Below, one piece after another: positions 1-7,394 of a stretch of DNA of 28,239 nt. A model generated the notes under the pieces. The model worked only from the letters and a program-made list of their open reading frames with translations, searched no databases and was not told where the DNA came from. Origin of the DNA: JBDTVS01 sp040007095 (GTDB lineage Bacteria; Acidobacteriota; Vicinamibacteria; Vicinamibacterales; CAVVIG01); assembly GCA_040007095.1 (NCBI GenBank), contig JBDTVS010000020.1, positions 1-28,239 of the forward strand. The letters are read 5' to 3'. Numbering within the stretch: position 1 is the stretch's first letter; each line of letters begins with the position of its first letter. The translations under genes were made by a program, and so were the position numbers.

Positions 1-2
1 AT

Positions 3-126
3 GGGGTCGCACCTGGGGTCGCAGACGGGGTCAAGAGCGAAGGGGGAGCGACCCCCCGATTTTTCCCGGGCCTTGACCCAGCGCCTGTCGGCGCTGGCCC
101 CGCCCCGTGGGGTCGCTCCCCCTTCG
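3..126. repeat. REP-like palindromic repeat cluster
   Basis: A perfect 18-bp inverted repeat is visible: CGAAGGGGGAGCGACCCC at 38-55 and its reverse complement at 109-126. Between the arms lies a second perfect hairpin, CCAGCGCC at 78-85 and GGCGCTGG at 90-97 with a 4-nt loop. GGGGTCGC also recurs as direct copies at 3-10, 15-22 and 109-116. Nested palindromes with short direct repeats in a non-coding stretch resemble REP/BIME elements mobilised by RAYT-type transposases. No RAYT gene is in the window. An alternative is a transfer- or replication-related cis site of the mobile element. The inverted repeat is certain; its identity is inferred. Confidence 0.6.
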
Positions 127-224
127 TGTGTGAAGAAACGTGACCGACGAACGGCAACGTGCAGCGCACGGACCGTCACCCCCGTGATCGCGAAATGTGC
201 GCGACGCAAGACAGGAGGATGAAC

Positions 225-506
225 ATGCCGCTGATCAAAGCCCGCACCCATCGTGTCCCCGTGGTCCGCCACATCTGCCGCTTGCAGGAGCCGAATCGCA
301 GCGCGCTCGTGCTGTATGCGCTGTTCATCGGCGACACCGTGGACTATGTGCTGAATCAACTGATCGCGACCAGCCTCGCCAAGGATCGCGAGTTCGTGGA
401 GTGGCGCGCGGCGCAGCCCACTCCCGTGCCGACCACCAAGATGGCCCCGCGTGGGACGGCGCGCTCGAGTGCCACGAGCCTGCCCACGCCCAGGACGGAC
501 GCGTAA
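225..506 (+). CDS. Small hypothetical protein upstream of the coupling ATPase
   Basis: A 93-aa protein. The start at 225 was chosen because a full AGGAGG at 213-218 sits 6 nt upstream; an ATG at 219 would lie on the Shine-Dalgarno itself. Its TAA overlaps the ATG of the next gene (TAATG at 504-508), so the two are translationally coupled. Residues 1-66 look ordered, with the segments YALFIGDTVDYVLNQLIATS and LAKDREFVEW; the tail is rich in Thr, Pro, Ser and Ala and looks disordered. There is no signal peptide or membrane segment. I do not recognise a family. The tight coupling suggests a cytoplasmic accessory of the transfer machinery, but that is inference only. Confidence 0.65.
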   Translation: MPLIKARTHRVPVVRHICRLQEPNRSALVLYALFIGDTVDYVLNQLIATSLAKDREFVEWRAAQPTPVPTTKMAPRGTARSSATSLPTPRTDA

Positions 507-2497
507 TGCGGACCGTGCTACAGCATCGCGTCGTGCTGAGTCTTGCGCTGGCTGGCGTCGTCGGCGTGATGGGACTCCAGACGTGGCCGTTTCCAGCCCA
601 GCATCTGCTCCTGGCCTTGATCCAGGCGGAGCGCCCTGGACTCTACGCCGGATTCCAGTACACCTACACGACGTTGTGGTTCAGTACGCCGTTCTTCGGG
701 CTGAGCATGGGCTTTTCGTTGCTGTACATCTTCGCGTCCCGATGGGAGCGCGGCGCGCCCTGCCAATCGCTCCCACCCTATCCCACGCCAGCGACACGCC
801 AAGACCTCTGTCTCGTGCTCGGCGAGCAGCATCACCGCACGTCGCCGACGCGCGCCACCACGCCGAACTGGCTCGTCATTCCCGAACGCGGCCTCTACAC
901 GGGGATCGCCATCATCGGGGCGATCGGCACGGGCAAGACCTCCGCCTGCCTATACCCGTACGTCGAGCAGTTACTCGCGTACTGCGCGACGGATCCCGCG
1001 CGGAAGGTCGGCGGCCTCGTCCTGGAAGTGAAAGGTGACTTCTGCCAGCACGTCCGTCGCCTCCTCGAGCACCACGGTCGTGGCGACGATTACATCGAGA
1101 TCAGTCTCGACTCCCGCTACCGCTACAACCCGCTCCACAACGACCTCGATGCGTATGCGTTGGCCTACGGCATTGCGACGTTGATGACGAATCTCTTCGG
1201 CAAAGGGAAAGAGCCCTTTTGGCAGCAGGCGAGCACGAATCTGGTCAAGTTCGTGATCCTCTTGCATCAGGTCCTCGACGACTACGTCACGCTCTTCCAG
1301 GTGTACGAACACGTCATCAACCCAGACAAGCTCCGCGCCGCCATCGCGGAAGGAGAGCGTCGGCTCGCCGCCCGGCATCGACGCCTCGCGATCGACAAGC
1401 GGGAACATCTGATGACGGCGCAGCTCACGACCTGGGTGTGGCATCCCGAGGACAACGGACAGGAGACCTGGACCGTCTGGTCCCACGCCGGCGAAGAGAC
1501 ACTCGCGCGGACGGGGATCGCGTACCGCGTGTACGACGCGCCGGCGGCCACGGCTGACGCGCACAGGGTGGCCCAGTTCGAGGCCGTCAAACGGTGGTTC
1601 GACGACGATTGGATGCGCATCGAGCCGAAGCTCCGGACCTCCATCGTCGAGGGCGTTAGCGTGTTCCTCTCCTTGTTCGACGACAACCCCAAGGTCAAAT
1701 ACACCTTTTGTCCGCCCAAGGCCACCTACGATCCCGTCCACAATTCGGACGCGCGTCACGGCGTGCCATTGCCGCCGCTCGCCGATCTGATCGAGCAGGG
1801 GAAGGTCATCGCCCTCAATTTTCCGGTCGCCATGAATCCCGGACTCGCGCGCGCCCTGGGCACGATGTTGAAGCAGGACTTTCAACGGGCGGTGCTGAAC
1901 CGGATGTCGAAGATGCAGGCAGAGCCGACGCGCCCATGGCGCGCCGTCGCGTTCGTGTGTGACGAGTACCAATCCTTCGCGACGACCGGCGAGAACGAAC
2001 CGTCCGGCGACGAGAAGTTCTTTTCCCTGGCCCGGCAGGCGCGCTGTATTCCGATGGTGGCCACGCAGAGCATCAGCTCCCTCAAGTCCACGCTCCCAGG
2101 CGAATCGTGGCGCACGCTCTTGCAAGGCCTGCGGACCAAGATCTTCCTCGCGCTGAGCGATGACGTCAGTACCCGCTTCGCGGCCGATCTGTGCGGGACG
2201 ATTGAACGGTTGAAGCCGGGCTACACCTTGACCGAGGCCGGGCAGGACGCCCGGGTGAGTCTCCTCACCGGCAAGCCGGCGGCCCATCGGACCACCGTCA
2301 GTGCCACGAAGACCTACAGCGTCGTCCGCGAAGACGTGTTCCAGCCGAAGGTCTTTGCGGAGCTCCAGAACGCGCAGGCGATCGTGCTGCCGTATGACGG
2401 CCTCAATCCCCAGCCGCCGACGTACTGCTATCTGAAGCCGTACTACCTGGACGTGCAGACCAGCTACTTCGACCACGTCGCCGCAGGAGCCCTGTGA
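506..2497 (+). CDS. Type IV secretion coupling ATPase (VirD4/TraG family)
   Basis: A 663-aa protein. Two N-terminal hydrophobic segments (about residues 8-25 and 55-76) precede a large cytoplasmic P-loop domain, the usual VirD4/TraD layout. Walker A is GAIGTGKT at residues 138-145. The Walker B-like stretch VAFVCDEYQSF has its acidic pair at 486-487. A later stretch with ATQSISSLKS and QGLRTKIFLALSDD matches the family C-terminal NTPase core. In this family the hexameric ATPase brings relaxase-DNA to the T4SS channel at the inner membrane. The ATG at 506 overlaps the stop of the upstream small gene. In-frame sequence upstream of 506 overlaps that gene and was rejected. The gene ends 1 nt before the VirB11-like gene, so the two are co-transcribed. 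Length is normal and the gene looks intact. No relaxase or other T4SS subunit is seen in the window. Confidence 0.9.
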   Translation: MRTVLQHRVVLSLALAGVVGVMGLQTWPFPAQHLLLALIQAERPGLYAGFQYTYTTLWFSTPFFGLSMGFSLLYIFASRWERGAPCQSLPPYPTPATRQDLCLVLGEQHHRTSPTRATTPNWLVIPERGLYTGIAIIGAIGTGKTSACLYPYVEQLLAYCATDPARKVGGLVLEVKGDFCQHVRRLLEHHGRGDDYIEISLDSRYRYNPLHNDLDAYALAYGIATLMTNLFGKGKEPFWQQASTNLVKFVILLHQVLDDYVTLFQVYEHVINPDKLRAAIAEGERRLAARHRRLAIDKREHLMTAQLTTWVWHPEDNGQETWTVWSHAGEETLARTGIAYRVYDAPAATADAHRVAQFEAVKRWFDDDWMRIEPKLRTSIVEGVSVFLSLFDDNPKVKYTFCPPKATYDPVHNSDARHGVPLPPLADLIEQGKVIALNFPVAMNPGLARALGTMLKQDFQRAVLNRMSKMQAEPTRPWRAVAFVCDEYQSFATTGENEPSGDEKFFSLARQARCIPMVATQSISSLKSTLPGESWRTLLQGLRTKIFLALSDDVSTRFAADLCGTIERLKPGYTLTEAGQDARVSLLTGKPAAHRTTVSATKTYSVVREDVFQPKVFAELQNAQAIVLPYDGLNPQPPTYCYLKPYYLDVQTSYFDHVAAGAL

Positions 2498-2498
2498 C

Positions 2499-3487
2499 AT
2501 GAGTTTTGACGTCATCCTCCCCTTCCTCCGACCGAGCGCGCACTTGATTCAGGATCCGGACGTGACCGAGATCATGGTCAACGGCGGGCGGCGGGTGTTT
2601 ATCGAGCGGCACGGGCAGCTCCACGAAGTCGAGGGCGTCCGTGTCGATGAACGCAATCTGAAGGTCGCCGTCAAGAACATCGCGCGTGCGCTGGGCGACG
2701 ATGTCTCGGAAGAGCAGCCGATCCTCGACTCGCGCCTGCCCGACGGCTCGCGGGTGGCGGCGGTCTTGCCCCCGTGCAGCCTCGGCGGCACGACGCTGAC
2801 CATTCGGAAGTTTCAGACGCGGTTCTTCACCGCCGACGAGCTCGTGCGCATCGGGACGATCACGTCGGACGTGCTGGCCACGGTGCAAGCCGCGATCGCG
2901 CGGAATGGAAACATCCTGATCAGCGGGGGTACGAGTACGGGCAAGACGACCCTCTTGAACGCGCTCACCGCGTGCGTGCCCAGCGACGATCGGGTCGTGC
3001 TGATCGAGGACACGGCGGAGCTCCAGATCGATCGCCCCAATCTGGTCCGATTCGAGGCGCGCCGCGCGCAGGCCCACCTACCGGCGGTGACCATCGCGAG
3101 CTGCTGCGGGCGACGCTGCGCCATCGGCCCGATCGGATCATTCTCGGCGAAGTGCGTGGCGGCGAGGCCTTCGATTTGTTGCAGGCGCTCAACACGGGCC
3201 ATGGCGGGTCCCTGTCCACGACTCATGCAAACTCGGCCGAGCAGGCGCTGGCGCGGTTCGCGTCGTGCGTCGTCCAGAGCGGCGTCAAGCTGCCGTACCA
3301 GGCCGTGCGGTACCAAATTGCCGAGGCGATCGACCTCGTGCTCCACCTCGGACGTCATCGCGAGGCACGGCACGTCGAAGAGCTGATCCATGTCGAGCGC
3401 TACGACGTTGGCCGGGACGGTTACGACCACGGCGTGCTCTTTCACGGCGATGGGCCGGCCGAGGTCGGCGCACCGATCGCGCCCTGA
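2499..3487 (+). pseudogene. VirB11/CpaF-type secretion ATPase, frameshifted
   Basis: The first frame (2499-3095) encodes a normal start (MSFDVILPFLRPSAHLI), the N-terminal domain and Walker A GGTSTGKTT (about residues 143-151), and continues to NLVRFEARRA. At 3096-3097 the reading moves to another frame, where the rest of the family appears without interruption: ELLRATLRHRPD, then the Walker B region RIILGEVRGGEAFD, then the His box TTHAN, ending at 3487. The join needs one extra base, most simply a lost C (ATC CGC GAG becoming ATC GC GAG). Repaired, the protein would be about 329 aa, normal for TrbB/CpaF/VirB11. The left frame alone runs to 3386 with a nonsense tail lacking Walker B, so as sequenced it should be inactive. 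This could be a real mutation or a consensus error. No slippery heptamer is visible at the join. Confidence 0.85.
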
Positions 3488-3700
3488 ATCCCATCAGGCG
3501 GGGGATCTGTTGGGTGCCCCGCAGGCCGCTGAGCGCGTCGCCCACGGCTGGGTCTGTCGCGGCCCCCGTTTGCTTCGCTTGAAGGCGGTTGCGGCCTTGA
3601 CGAAACACCGCTCGCGTAGGAGGCGCGCTGCGTGAGTGGCTCAACAAGAAGCCGGGACGTCGCGCTGGTACTCGTCAGCGCGTGAGAGGAGTGAGAACCG

Positions 3701-4069
3701 ATGGCGGAATTGTCGGTGACACCGAGCATCGTGGTGACAATTGGCTGTCACAGCCGGCTCTACTACGCGTTCGTCACCTCTGCGCCGAGCCGACTTGATG
3801 CGCCGTCCACCGTGACGCTGTATGCGGCGCCGCGCTCAGATGTGGCCAGGTTCGCCGCCGACGACATCGCGCTGGACGCGGACCCGGTACCAACGTGCGC
3901 ACGACTCGTGCTCGTGGATGCCACTGAGTTCAGCTGGCAGCGGGCGAAGTACCGTGGCGCGCAGCATGTCCTGGCTCCTGCCGACGCCGGACTCGTCGGC
4001 GCGAACACACTCCAACACTGGTTGTGGCAACGGCTGCGCAGACCGACGCCCGACGATGTCGACACGTAG
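3701..4069 (+). CDS. Hypothetical protein, mobile-element cargo
   Basis: A 122-aa protein with a purine-rich ribosome binding region (GAGAGGAGTGAGAA) upstream of the ATG at 3701. The sequence looks protein-like (YYAFVTSAPSRLD, RLVLVDATEFSWQRAKY, GANTLQHWLWQRL) but I recognise no family. There is no signal peptide, membrane segment or clear nucleic-acid motif. A 17-codon frame beginning GTG at 3632, with a perfect AGGAGG at 3618-3623, ends at 3685 just ahead of it and might be a leader peptide. The opposite strand is also open across this gene but has much poorer composition there. It lies between the secretion ATPases and the replication-type protein, so it is probably element-specific. Confidence 0.5.
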   Translation: MAELSVTPSIVVTIGCHSRLYYAFVTSAPSRLDAPSTVTLYAAPRSDVARFAADDIALDADPVPTCARLVLVDATEFSWQRAKYRGAQHVLAPADAGLVGANTLQHWLWQRLRRPTPDDVDT

Positions 4070-4080
4070 GACAGATCGCG

Positions 4081-4980
4081 ATGGCGCAGAGCAGGCACCG
4101 GACGGTCGAGACCGTCGATCGGTTTCGGCCAGCGACCACGTCGAGCGGTCTGCTGCGGTTCGTACAGGCAGCGCGAGGCGGTGATGGTGGACGGGGAGGC
4201 CGTGCCGATGGCGAGTCGGTGGCCCGCACTGATGGCGGGCATGCCGTAGTACTCGAGCGTGCGGCCGACGGCATAGACGGCGCGCCACGGTCGGCCCTGA
4301 TCGGGCGAACCGTATCAGTAGGACGACCGGACACGGGCGGCCCGAACGCACGCCGCAGTCGGCAGATGAAGCCACCGTTCGCCGCACAAGCTCCTAACGC
4401 CGGATCTCGTGCCGGGACGGTGGCTGGCCCGCAGTTCTCGCCGGTGGCATTTGCGCTGGAACGGCTGTTTCCAAAGCGCGTGAAGGCGCCCTATTCGGCT
4501 GCGGAGCGTTTGGTCGTGTTGGTCATTGTTCGCGCCACGAGTGCCGATGGAAGCTCGGGAGACTTCAATTGCTTTCTCAGCTATCCGACGATTGCAAAGT
4601 GGGCCGGAGTCAGCCTCGCCTCCGTCAAGCGCGCGTTAAAGAAGCATTGCGACGGTCCGGCGCCGCTCCTGTACCGATCGATGACGGGGGAGACGCGGGG
4701 CCATGCCCACGGGTGTTATCGCTTCACGCTCGTGATGCATCCTGAGAGATTCGCCGCGGCTCGCGATGCCGCCCGCACGGCAAAGCATGAACAGGTGGAC
4801 CGGGCGATGCGCGCTCTCCAACCGGATCGCATCGCGTTGCAGCGCCAGCGAGAAGACTTTGGAGGACCGCTGACGGAGTCGGAATATCGCGAAAAGCTCG
4901 CGGCCTTGGAGAGGGCGACACTACGCAAAGTGCCGGCGCGCGCATTCCGAAGGCCCCCGCCGACTGCGGCCAAGCGGTAG
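4081..4980 (+). CDS. Winged-helix replication/regulatory-type protein (HTH_36-like)
   Basis: The C-terminal 200 residues hold a convincing DNA-binding domain: AAERLVVLVIVRATSADG, then FLSYPTIAKWAGVSLASVKR as the helix-turn-helix, then a wing region (GETRGHAHGCYRFTL). This resembles the wHTH (HTH_36-type) found in plasmid and ICE replication proteins. A basic, charged helical tail follows (residues about 220-299). The start is uncertain. ATG 4081 has AGGA 9 nt upstream and follows the previous stop closely; ATG 4366 lies just before the conserved part and would give 204 aa. The extra N-terminal stretch is Gly/Arg/Ala rich, and the opposite strand looks equally coding there, so 4366 may be the true start. 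Likely role: replication or regulation of the element. Confidence 0.65.
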   Translation: MAQSRHRTVETVDRFRPATTSSGLLRFVQAARGGDGGRGGRADGESVARTDGGHAVVLERAADGIDGAPRSALIGRTVSVGRPDTGGPNARRSRQMKPPFAAQAPNAGSRAGTVAGPQFSPVAFALERLFPKRVKAPYSAAERLVVLVIVRATSADGSSGDFNCFLSYPTIAKWAGVSLASVKRALKKHCDGPAPLLYRSMTGETRGHAHGCYRFTLVMHPERFAAARDAARTAKHEQVDRAMRALQPDRIALQRQREDFGGPLTESEYREKLAALERATLRKVPARAFRRPPPTAAKR

Positions 4981-5049
4981 GAATTGGAAATAGTCGACTC
5001 GCGGATTGGCGGGATGCTCGACATACCCGACCAGCGTGCCGACCGGCGC

Positions 5050-5076
5050 ACTCGGAAGAGAAGTGTTCTCCCGAGT
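5050..5076. promoter_or_regulatory. Hairpin upstream of the excisionase-like gene
   Basis: A near-perfect dyad: ACTCGG (5050-5055), AA, GAGAA (5058-5062), loop GTG, TTCTC (5066-5070), CCGAGT (5071-5076). It lies 45 nt before the start of the small HTH gene. No T-run follows on the plus strand, so it is unlikely to be a simple terminator. An operator or recombination-protein site is plausible. The structure is seen; the role is inferred. Confidence 0.45.
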
Positions 5077-5120
5077 CCTAGGTCTGTTGGGTACAAGACG
5101 CAATCATGAAGGAGAAAGTC

Positions 5121-5375
5121 GTGAGCTCACGCGTGCCGACCGTCGCTAGTCCGTACCTTACGTCGAGGGAAGCGGTGGACTACTTGAAGTTGCCGTCACT
5201 GTCGGCGCTCTATACGCTCATTCGGGAGCACAGTCTTCCGGCACATCATCGAGGGCGGCTGCGGTTGTTCGATGTGCGCGAACTGGATGCGTGGGTGCGC
5301 GGCGTGGATCCGCTCGAATATGCGCGGCAGCGGCGGCAGGGCGCAGGGATTCCATCTGGAATGCGAAGAGACTAA
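5121..5375 (+). CDS. MerR/excisionase-type helix-turn-helix protein
   Basis: An 84-aa protein. GTG 5121 was preferred because AAGGAG at 5109-5114 sits 6 nt upstream; ATG 5106 in the same frame has no Shine-Dalgarno and would put this motif inside the gene. The segment YLTSREAVDYLKLPSLSALY is followed by LIREHSLPAHHRGRLRLFDV and RELDAWVRG. This is the helix-turn-helix plus wing of the HTH_17/excisionase family, in which the final Arg-rich strand and LDAW helix are characteristic. Such proteins act as Xis recombination-direction factors or small regulators in integrative elements. Its position near the tRNA end of the element supports an Xis role. No integrase follows in the window, which is odd for an intact element. 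Confidence 0.75.
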   Translation: MSSRVPTVASPYLTSREAVDYLKLPSLSALYTLIREHSLPAHHRGRLRLFDVRELDAWVRGVDPLEYARQRRQGAGIPSGMRRD

Positions 5376-5787
5376 CGAAGCGGCAACACCCGCCCGAATC
5401 GGTGGGACAGCGCGTCGCGCTTACGATCCCCCTGTAGAGGCGCCGAGGAATCTCTGCAAAGAACAGCGCAAGCGGCATCCCCCGGGACCTCAAGAAATCT
5501 CTCATCCATGTACGTGCGGCAACGCTTCGTGCCCCGCGCGGTGGTGGCGCCAGCACTCGGAGAAGTGTTGTTCGAGGGCCAGCATCGAAGGCTTGCCGCC
5601 GCCCAGAGTGCCCACGAAGCGACGGCCGTCAGCGTGTACTTCTTTCGAAGTTCCTCGTGGAATTTCAGGAAGCTCCATAGCTGGGGGATGCAACCCTATC
5701 AGCCCGTGGTGGCATTTCTGATTCGCGCACCATCGGCGCCCATTGCGCGCCGGTCCCTCCAATGCTTGACTGGGCGGTTGAAAATCT
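5376..5787. other. Gene-free or decayed stretch of the element end
   Basis: Open frames exist on both strands (for example plus 5508-5819 and minus 5502-5762). None shows a recognisable motif, a good ribosome binding site or protein-like composition. An integrase would normally be expected here, between xis and the tRNA. I looked for the tyrosine-recombinase R..H-x-x-R..Y signature in the open frames and did not see it. The stretch may be a decayed gene or non-coding end DNA. Confidence 0.4.
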
Positions 5788-5848
5788 CCGGGAATGTACC
5801 GGGAATGGAAACGGGCTAATTGGGGCTAAACGGAACCAAATGGGGCTA
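5788..5848. repeat. Helically phased short direct repeats near the tRNA
   Basis: CCGGGAATG occurs at 5788-5796 and 5799-5807 (11 bp apart). GGGCTA then occurs at 5813, 5823 and 5843 (10 and 20 bp apart), the last two within TGGGGCTA copies. Spacing of whole helical turns places the copies on one face of the DNA, as in arm-type integrase or Xis binding sites. The sequence is seen; the function is inferred. Confidence 0.5.
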
Positions 5849-5860
5849 GGGACACAGCGA

Positions 5861-5898
5861 ACGGCCTGAATCGCCACTGGCGATGTCAGGCCGTTTTG
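5861..5898 (+). terminator. Strong hairpin with T-run at the element/tRNA junction
   Basis: The dyad is ACGGCCTGA (5861-5869), ATCGCCA (5870-5876), C, TGGCGAT (5878-5884), G, TCAGGCCGT (5886-5894): 16 paired bases with one bulge, followed by TTTT on the plus strand. It is well formed as a rho-independent terminator for plus-strand transcription from the element, which would protect the oppositely oriented tRNA. On the minus strand only two Ts follow, so it would be a weak terminator for the tRNA. Confidence 0.65.
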
Positions 5899-5920
5899 TT
5901 GCATTTATTAGGGATTTAAG

Positions 5921-5945
<25 letters not shown>
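5895..5945. other. Candidate attachment site (AT-rich junction and tRNA 3' end)
   Basis: An AT-rich stretch (about 5894-5920) abruptly separates the hairpin from the CCA end of tRNA-Ala. Element-type genes lie only on the 3' side of the tRNA. Integration at tRNA 3' ends regenerates the tRNA, matching the intact gene here. The matching second att copy would lie left of position 1 and is not visible, so the exact core cannot be given. Confidence 0.4.
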
Positions 5946-5996
<51 letters not shown>

Positions 5997-6009
5997 AGGC
6001 CGAACGAAG

Positions 6010-6039
6010 ATTGTACCACGCGAGATTTGTGGGCCGCAA
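6010..6039 (-). promoter_or_regulatory. tRNA-Ala promoter
   Basis: On the minus strand, TTGCGG (6034-6039) and TACAAT (6010-6015) are separated by 18 bp. The expected transcription start lies a few nucleotides before the mature 5' end at 5996, a short leader typical of single tRNA genes. Confidence 0.55.
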
Positions 6040-6205
6040 TGCGCAACCACCGACGAATTCCGATCCTCACCAGCACGTGCGGGCTCCGCTCTTCTGGTTG
6101 TCACGACGCAATCTCCCTCGCTCGCCTCCGCCCGTTCGTAGCGCCGGGATGTCGCAGCGAAAAAGAAGACGTGCTCGATTCGCTCCCTTGGTAAGGTAGT
6201 CGTCC

Positions 6206-7288
6206 ATGGCTTCAGTAACCCGCCTCGGCATTCTCACCGGGGGTGGCGATGCGCCCGGCCTCAACGCGGTCATCCGCTCCGTCGTCAAGTCCGCGAACAA
6301 TAGCGGGATAGAGTGCATCGGCCTCGAGGACAGCTTCGACGGCCTGATCGAGCCCGGTCGCTCCCGCGTGCTCGGCCGGCGCGACGTGACGGGCATTCTG
6401 CGCTTCGGCGGCACTATTCTGGGCACATCGAATCGCGGTAACCCGTTCGCCTATCCCGACCCGGTCTCGGGAGGGACCAGGGACCTTTCCGAGCGCGTGG
6501 TCGCGATGTTCCAGACGCTCGAACTCGACGCGCTCGTCGTGATCGGCGGGGACGGCACACTCGCCATCGCCCATCGGTTCTCCACCCTCGGCGTGCCGAT
6601 CGTCTGCGTGCCCAAGACGATCGACAACGACATTGTCGGGACGACGAACTGCTTTGGCTTCGATACCGCGGTCGATTTCGCGACCGACGCCATTGATCGC
6701 TTGCACACCACCGCGGAAGCGCACCACCGCATCATGGTGGTCGAGGTGATGGGTCGTCATTCTGGTTGGATTGCGATGCATGCCGGCGTCGCGGGAGGCG
6801 CCGACGCCATTCTGATTCCCGAAATCCCGTTCGACCTCTCCAGCGTCGCCGAGCGTCTCGGCGAGCGAGAACGATTTGGCGCCCGGTTCAGCATTGTCGT
6901 CGTTGCGGAAGGAGCGTTCCCGAAAGGGGGCTCGCTGTCGCTCATCGAGGCGCAGCACGGCGGATACGCAGCGCGGCTGGGCGGTATCGGCGCGAAAGTG
7001 TGCGAAGGCCTGCAGAGAGCATGCGGCAAGGAGACGCGCTCCGTCGTTCTCGGCCACCTCCAGCGCGGCGGCACGCCGACGAGCTTCGACCGCGTTCTGG
7101 CGACCCGGTTTGGCGGGAGAGCAGTGGAACTCGTGACACGCGGCGAATTCGGAACGATGGTCGCTCTTGCGCCTCCCGATATCGTCGCGCGCCGATTGGA
7201 AGACGTGGTCGGGAAAACGAAGCAGGTGCCGCTGGACTGCGATCTCCTGATGACGGCGCGGGCACTGGGTGTGACCTTTGGCGATTGA
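6206..7288 (+). CDS. pfkA: 6-phosphofructokinase
   Basis: A 360-aa enzyme that phosphorylates fructose 6-phosphate to fructose 1,6-bisphosphate, the committed step of cytosolic glycolysis. Family motifs in order: LTGGGDAPGLNA (10-21), IGGDGT (113-118), PKTIDND (136-142) with the catalytic Asp, MGRHSGW (182-188), PEIPF (205-209) and GHLQRGG near the C-terminus. GGDG favours ATP as donor; PPi-dependent enzymes carry GGDD there. PKTIDND has Lys where classical ATP enzymes such as E. coli PfkA have Gly. Gly plus Lys is the combination known from group III ATP-PFKs of actinomycetes. The gene stands alone, converging on thrC. The ATG has a modest AAGG region upstream and the length is typical. Confidence 0.95.
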   Translation: MASVTRLGILTGGGDAPGLNAVIRSVVKSANNSGIECIGLEDSFDGLIEPGRSRVLGRRDVTGILRFGGTILGTSNRGNPFAYPDPVSGGTRDLSERVVAMFQTLELDALVVIGGDGTLAIAHRFSTLGVPIVCVPKTIDNDIVGTTNCFGFDTAVDFATDAIDRLHTTAEAHHRIMVVEVMGRHSGWIAMHAGVAGGADAILIPEIPFDLSSVAERLGERERFGARFSIVVVAEGAFPKGGSLSLIEAQHGGYAARLGGIGAKVCEGLQRACGKETRSVVLGHLQRGGTPTSFDRVLATRFGGRAVELVTRGEFGTMVALAPPDIVARRLEDVVGKTKQVPLDCDLLMTARALGVTFGD

Positions 7289-7394
7289 GGTTCTGAGAAC
7301 TGGCGAGCCTCGTGAAGATTCGCCGCACCCTGGTCAGTTCTTGCTGGTCGGTTGAGGCGAAGCTTCGCTGACCGCCCGTGGTGAGCACAGGTTT

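Noticed and set aside
971..2515. A long minus-strand open frame opposite the coupling ATPase
   Set aside because: It is antisense to a gene with clear Walker motifs. Its translation is Arg/His/Val-rich without any domain, as expected for a shadow of GC-rich coding DNA.
3060..3110. Programmed ribosomal frameshift in the VirB11-type gene
   Set aside because: No slippery heptamer, stimulatory hairpin or internal Shine-Dalgarno is visible at the join, and the lost base falls inside a conserved codon; a mutation or sequencing error is simpler.
5376..5820. A tyrosine-recombinase gene fragment next to the tRNA
   Set aside because: Its position suggested an integrase, but no frame shows the catalytic R..H-x-x-R..Y pattern or a recognisable SAM-like N-terminal domain.
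7289..7394. Possible bidirectional terminator between pfkA and thrC
   Set aside because: A 12-bp palindrome (GCGAAGCTTCGC) and a short AGGTT/AACCT dyad are present, but neither has a following T-run on the needed strand, so no terminator is claimed.
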